DNA of 30,000 nucleotides from Anaeromyces robustus. Its lineage: Eukaryota > Neocallimastigomycota > Neocallimastigomycetes > Neocallimastigales > Neocallimastigaceae. The stretch covers positions 1-30,000 of the forward strand of contig MCFG01000369.1 in assembly GCA_002104895.1 (NCBI GenBank). The letters run 5' to 3'. Positions within the stretch are counted from its first letter, which is position 1, and every line of letters begins with the position of its first letter. Below the pieces are notes generated by a model. The model had not been told where the DNA came from. It worked only from the letters and a program-made list of their open reading frames with translations, and did not search any database. A program made the position numbers and the translations under genes. This document shows, piece after piece, positions 21,901-30,000 of the stretch.

Positions 21901-22520
21901 TTTATTGGTTATATATATTTAAAAATGTTCATTCTTTTTTCTTACTGAATAAAAAATTATATAAAATAAAAATATCATAAGTTCATTTGAAAATATTTGA
22001 AAATAATAGTTTGTAAATATATTATAAACAGTTAATAGTAATATATAAAATAATAAAAGAAAAATATTTACCATTTAAATAAAAGATAATGATTTCTGTT
22101 GTTTCCCTTTTTCAATATTTAGATTAAAATACCATTCCTTTTTCTATTTCTTCAATCCTTTGATGAGACTTTGTTATTTAATAAAATAAATTACTTTTTT
22201 AGTTGCTTTTTTTGAAAAATACTTTATATTAAAAAATAAACGATTAAAAATATTTTTTCATTAAAAAAATGTTTTTAATTTTTCAAAGTCTGAAGAACTT
22301 AAAAAATGGTGAAATTTTCTTTCTTTTTATACTTTTTTTTTTTCATAAATTTATTATAATAATATCAAAACTGTGTTTCTATTTGCTATGTATGATTTAT
22401 AATAATGATTAAAATAGTATTAATTAATTTATCATCAATTAAATTTTCTTTTAATAAATATCTTTATTAATGGTAAAGCCAAATAATAAAAAAAGGTATT
22501 ATCAATTTTTTCTTTGAATT

Positions 22521-22613
22521 TAGATATTAACCACAATTAAATAAATAAAAAAAATTCTTTTATTTATTAACTACATTAATATTCATTTAATTGTGGTTAT
22601 TTTTAAATATCTA
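22521..22613. repeat. 93-bp foldback with 22-bp arms
   Basis: The left arm 22521-22542 (TAGATATT + AACCACAATTAAAT) matches the reverse complement of 22585-22613 exactly except for a 7-base insertion in the right arm. The inner 14-bp core is perfect. A second hairpin (AATAAATAAAA / TTTTATTTATT) lies in the loop. The G/C content of the core makes chance less likely. It could be a tiny MITE-like element, or a transcribed hairpin. Confidence 0.7.
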
Positions 22614-23580
22614 AAGATATTTTAAATTAATAATAATATATAGATAAGTATTAACATATAAAAGAATTATATTTGTAATTATAATTTAATATCTATATAT
22701 ATATATTAATAAATAAAAAATAATATTAAAAAAAAAAAACTTATTAAAATATTTTGTAATTTTTGATTCAAATATCAACAAAAAAATGAATTGAATTAAT
22801 AAATCTATTAATAATGTTTTAATGAAAATTAACTTTATGGTATTTAGTTATTTTCTTCTAAAAAAGTTATAAGTTGATTATTTTTTTTTTTATAGGACAA
22901 AGAAAATATAAAATGATATAGTGTTTAATAATTCTAATTTTTATTGTAACTATATGTAAACCATAATTATCTTTTTTTAACAGTAAATATAATATATTTT
23001 TATAAAGATATAGATAATTCTATATATTTATATTTATTTCTCTATTTCTTGTATAATTTATATTATATAATATTCATTCTCGATTTCATTATCTTTGTCA
23101 ATATTATTTTTATTCCAGTTAATAACTAAATAATATAAAAAAAAAAAAAAAAAACTTTTTTATTATTTATTCTTATATTTATTAAAAATTTTAGTGTAAC
23201 ATAATGTAACATAACAAAACATTAAATATGATTTAAAGGATAATATAAATATTTAAATTTTTTTTTATAAATTAATAATTTTCAATATTTTAACTTTATT
23301 ATTTTTTTAATTAATAGTAATAATTGAATTACATATATATGATAGTTATGATTGTAAAAAAAAAAAAATTATAAAAAACTCTTTTAATTCTATTATTTTT
23401 TAAATTAAAAATAATAAATAAATTATATATATTAATGATAGTAATTATGTTATCTAGTTTTATGGAATATTTTTAAATATTAATATATTTTACTATATAT
23501 ATTTATATTTATATACATATATATATATTCTGCTTTTTTATAATAATAAATTATTCAAAAATGATCATATCTTTTTATAA

Positions 23581-28266
<4,686 letters not shown>

Positions 28267-30000
28267 ATATAATAGTTTTATGACATATGTTACAATAAAT
28301 TATAAATATGTTGATTTTGTTTTATCTTAAATTCAAACTTTTCATTAGTATAATTTTGAAATTTCAAAAAAGAATTTCAAAACAATTTATATATATGCAT
28401 TTAATTAATAAATAAATCATTACTGTTCATTGTGTTATTGGTACAATTCTTTTCGAAAATTTTATATATATATAAAAAAGAAAATGAACAATAAATAAAC
28501 ATTATAATGAAAAAACTATTATTATCAAATCTATTTATTCTTATGTAAACATAAATTTTAAAATATAATATTTCTATATAAATTAAATATGTATAAAATA
28601 AATATAAAATATAAAAATATAAATTTGAATGTAATATATTTATTCTATTAAGAATAATAAAATATAATAATATAACTGTGTAATTGTTTTTGGATATATG
28701 AAGAATTAACAATATAAATAAGTAAATATAATAATATATATAATACAAATATTATGAAAATTATTCTTAAATATTTTATATCTATATAATATTGAAGATT
28801 AATAGTATCTTAAATGAATTCTAGTAAAGAAAAAATAAAATAAAATATTTAAACTATAATTTCTTAATAATAATAAAATATTTCTCAATTTGAAAATTTA
28901 AAAACAAAATAATTAAAATTGTAATACTTTTTATTTTTACTTTAATTAATAATTTTTAAATTATTTACTTGTATATTAAAAATCAAATCAACTTATCTTT
29001 ATTTAATTTATTATATACTTCTTTTTTTCATATTGTTTTAAATTACTTTTTCTTTTTTTATATTTTTTTTATTTTTTAATTTTAAATTACTTAAATATTA
29101 ATGAACAATAATATAAACTTTATTTTGTTTATGTAATATCTATATTAAACAATACGAAAATTAATTTTCTAATTCAATAATATTTTATATTTTTATTCTT
29201 AACTATTGCCTTAATTATCTATTTACAATTGATTATAAATTTAATAAATTAATTTTGTACAAAATCCTATAATACTTAATAAAATATATATTAAAATTTA
29301 TTATTTAAATATAAACATTTTTTTTTGCTTCAAAATTATGTATTCAATATATACATTATTCATTATATATAATAATTAATTTTAGTTATATAAATACAAT
29401 TCATTTTTTTAATTTATATTCACTTTTTTTACAACATTTAAATCTTTTAAATTCCTTCTACTATTATATTAGAAATATATATTATTATCAATTATCATTT
29501 CATTTCTCAAAAGTATCTTTATTTTGAAAATTCTTATCATTTTTACGTAATAATTTTAGAAATAAAAGAAATATCAAGTCCTAAAGAAATTCTTCAATAA
29601 TTAAAACACTATTAAATTTGTCCATCATGAAGCATGATCATTAGTAATAATATTTTATTTTTTACATTTAAATATAACATAAAATCTATAAATTATATTT
29701 TTTTATATAATTTATATAAAATACTTTTTTAATCTATTTTGACCTGTTTATATTGATTTCTAAAATATAATATCTTAGTATTTCCTTTTTTTTTTTTAAT
29801 CTCATAATATTATTTTAAACGTTTTATAAAAAAAGTATGCCATAATGTAATAGGAATGATACTATATATCATATCGTTTATTTAATAAAAAAATTTTTAA
29901 TCTTGTATATTAACTTTTATCTATCTTTTTTTGTTTCATTTATTGAATTATTGTTTATAATATATGATAATAAACATTATATATATACTTTTATATTTTT
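28267..30000. other. Intergenic, upstream of RecQ, no gene seen
   Basis: This is the 5' flank of the minus-strand RecQ gene and beyond. Open frames such as 28401-28748 (-) encode only Tyr/Ile/Leu-rich noise. A small hairpin ATCATG-AAG-CATGAT occurs near 29625-29639. Unlike three other genes in the window, RecQ has no ATTT array in its upstream region. Confidence 0.5.

Larger units (their letters stand above)
20681..23580. other. Intergenic region between convergent genes
   Basis: The 562-residue ankyrin gene and the RecQ gene converge on this 2.9-kb gap. I see no confident gene. It holds a T30 run at 21059-21088, a possible small ORF at 21664-21900, a 93-bp foldback at 22521-22613, an A18 run near 23137-23154 and much AT filler. 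Around 22079-22180 the sequence is more complex and gives short peptide-like stretches on the minus strand in more than one frame (for example SHQRIEEIEKGMVF before a stop), which may be another decayed coding relic. Confidence 0.4.

Noticed and set aside
28401-28748. 115-codon minus-strand ORF upstream of RecQ
   Set aside because: It is rich in Tyr, Ile, Leu and Asn with no motif, as expected from AT-rich intergenic DNA.

Overview
The window looks like nuclear DNA from an anaerobic gut fungus (Neocallimastigomycota, the Piromyces/Neocallimastix/Anaeromyces group). Intergenic DNA is almost pure A/T. Long (ATTT)n arrays and poly-Asn, poly-Glu/Asp and Asn-Asp runs inside proteins are common. 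Ankyrin-type proteins sit beside genes of bacterial character (an alpha/beta-hydrolase esterase and a RecQ-type helicase), and the one spliced gene has GT-AG introns. The assignment is inferred from style. Another extremely AT-rich eukaryote such as a dictyostelid is the main alternative.

Layout. 637-1672 (+) is a four-exon EF-hand calcium-binding protein that I rebuilt from splice sites. 3283-3504 (-) is a small unknown ORF with a perfect 30-bp palindrome on one side and a three-copy tandem repeat on the other. 4581-8600 (+) is a 1339-residue ankyrin-like repeat protein with a threefold internal duplication, an Asn27 run, a long Glu/Asp insertion and a C-terminal repeat array. 9346-10191 (+) is a PHB-depolymerase/feruloyl-esterase-like hydrolase, followed by a start-less coding relic at 10252-10437. 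11323-15627 (+) is a Cid1/GLD-2-type nucleotidyltransferase with a very long N-terminal extension of repeated helical modules. 18992-20680 (+) is a second ankyrin protein. 23581-28266 (-) is a RecQ helicase whose tail carries four HRDC domains separated by low-complexity linkers.

About half of the window is intergenic. The largest gaps are 15628-18991, 20681-23580 and 28267-30000. They hold homopolymer and ATTT/TTTTA arrays, several inverted repeats (notably the 93-bp foldback at 22521-22613) and a few decayed coding stretches. I found no rRNA, tRNA, CRISPR array or complete transposon.

The genes do not form a pathway or operon. RecQ would act on DNA repair and recombination, the nucleotidyltransferase on RNA 3' ends, the EF-hand protein on calcium signalling or buffering, the ankyrin proteins on protein-protein contacts, and the esterase on ester bonds inside the cell. 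Three of the five larger plus-strand genes (4581, 9346, 18992) have (ATTT)n arrays in the same orientation within about 0.8 kb upstream. I did not find a convincing new multi-gene system. The strongest single oddities are the four-HRDC RecQ and the multi-module nucleotidyltransferase.
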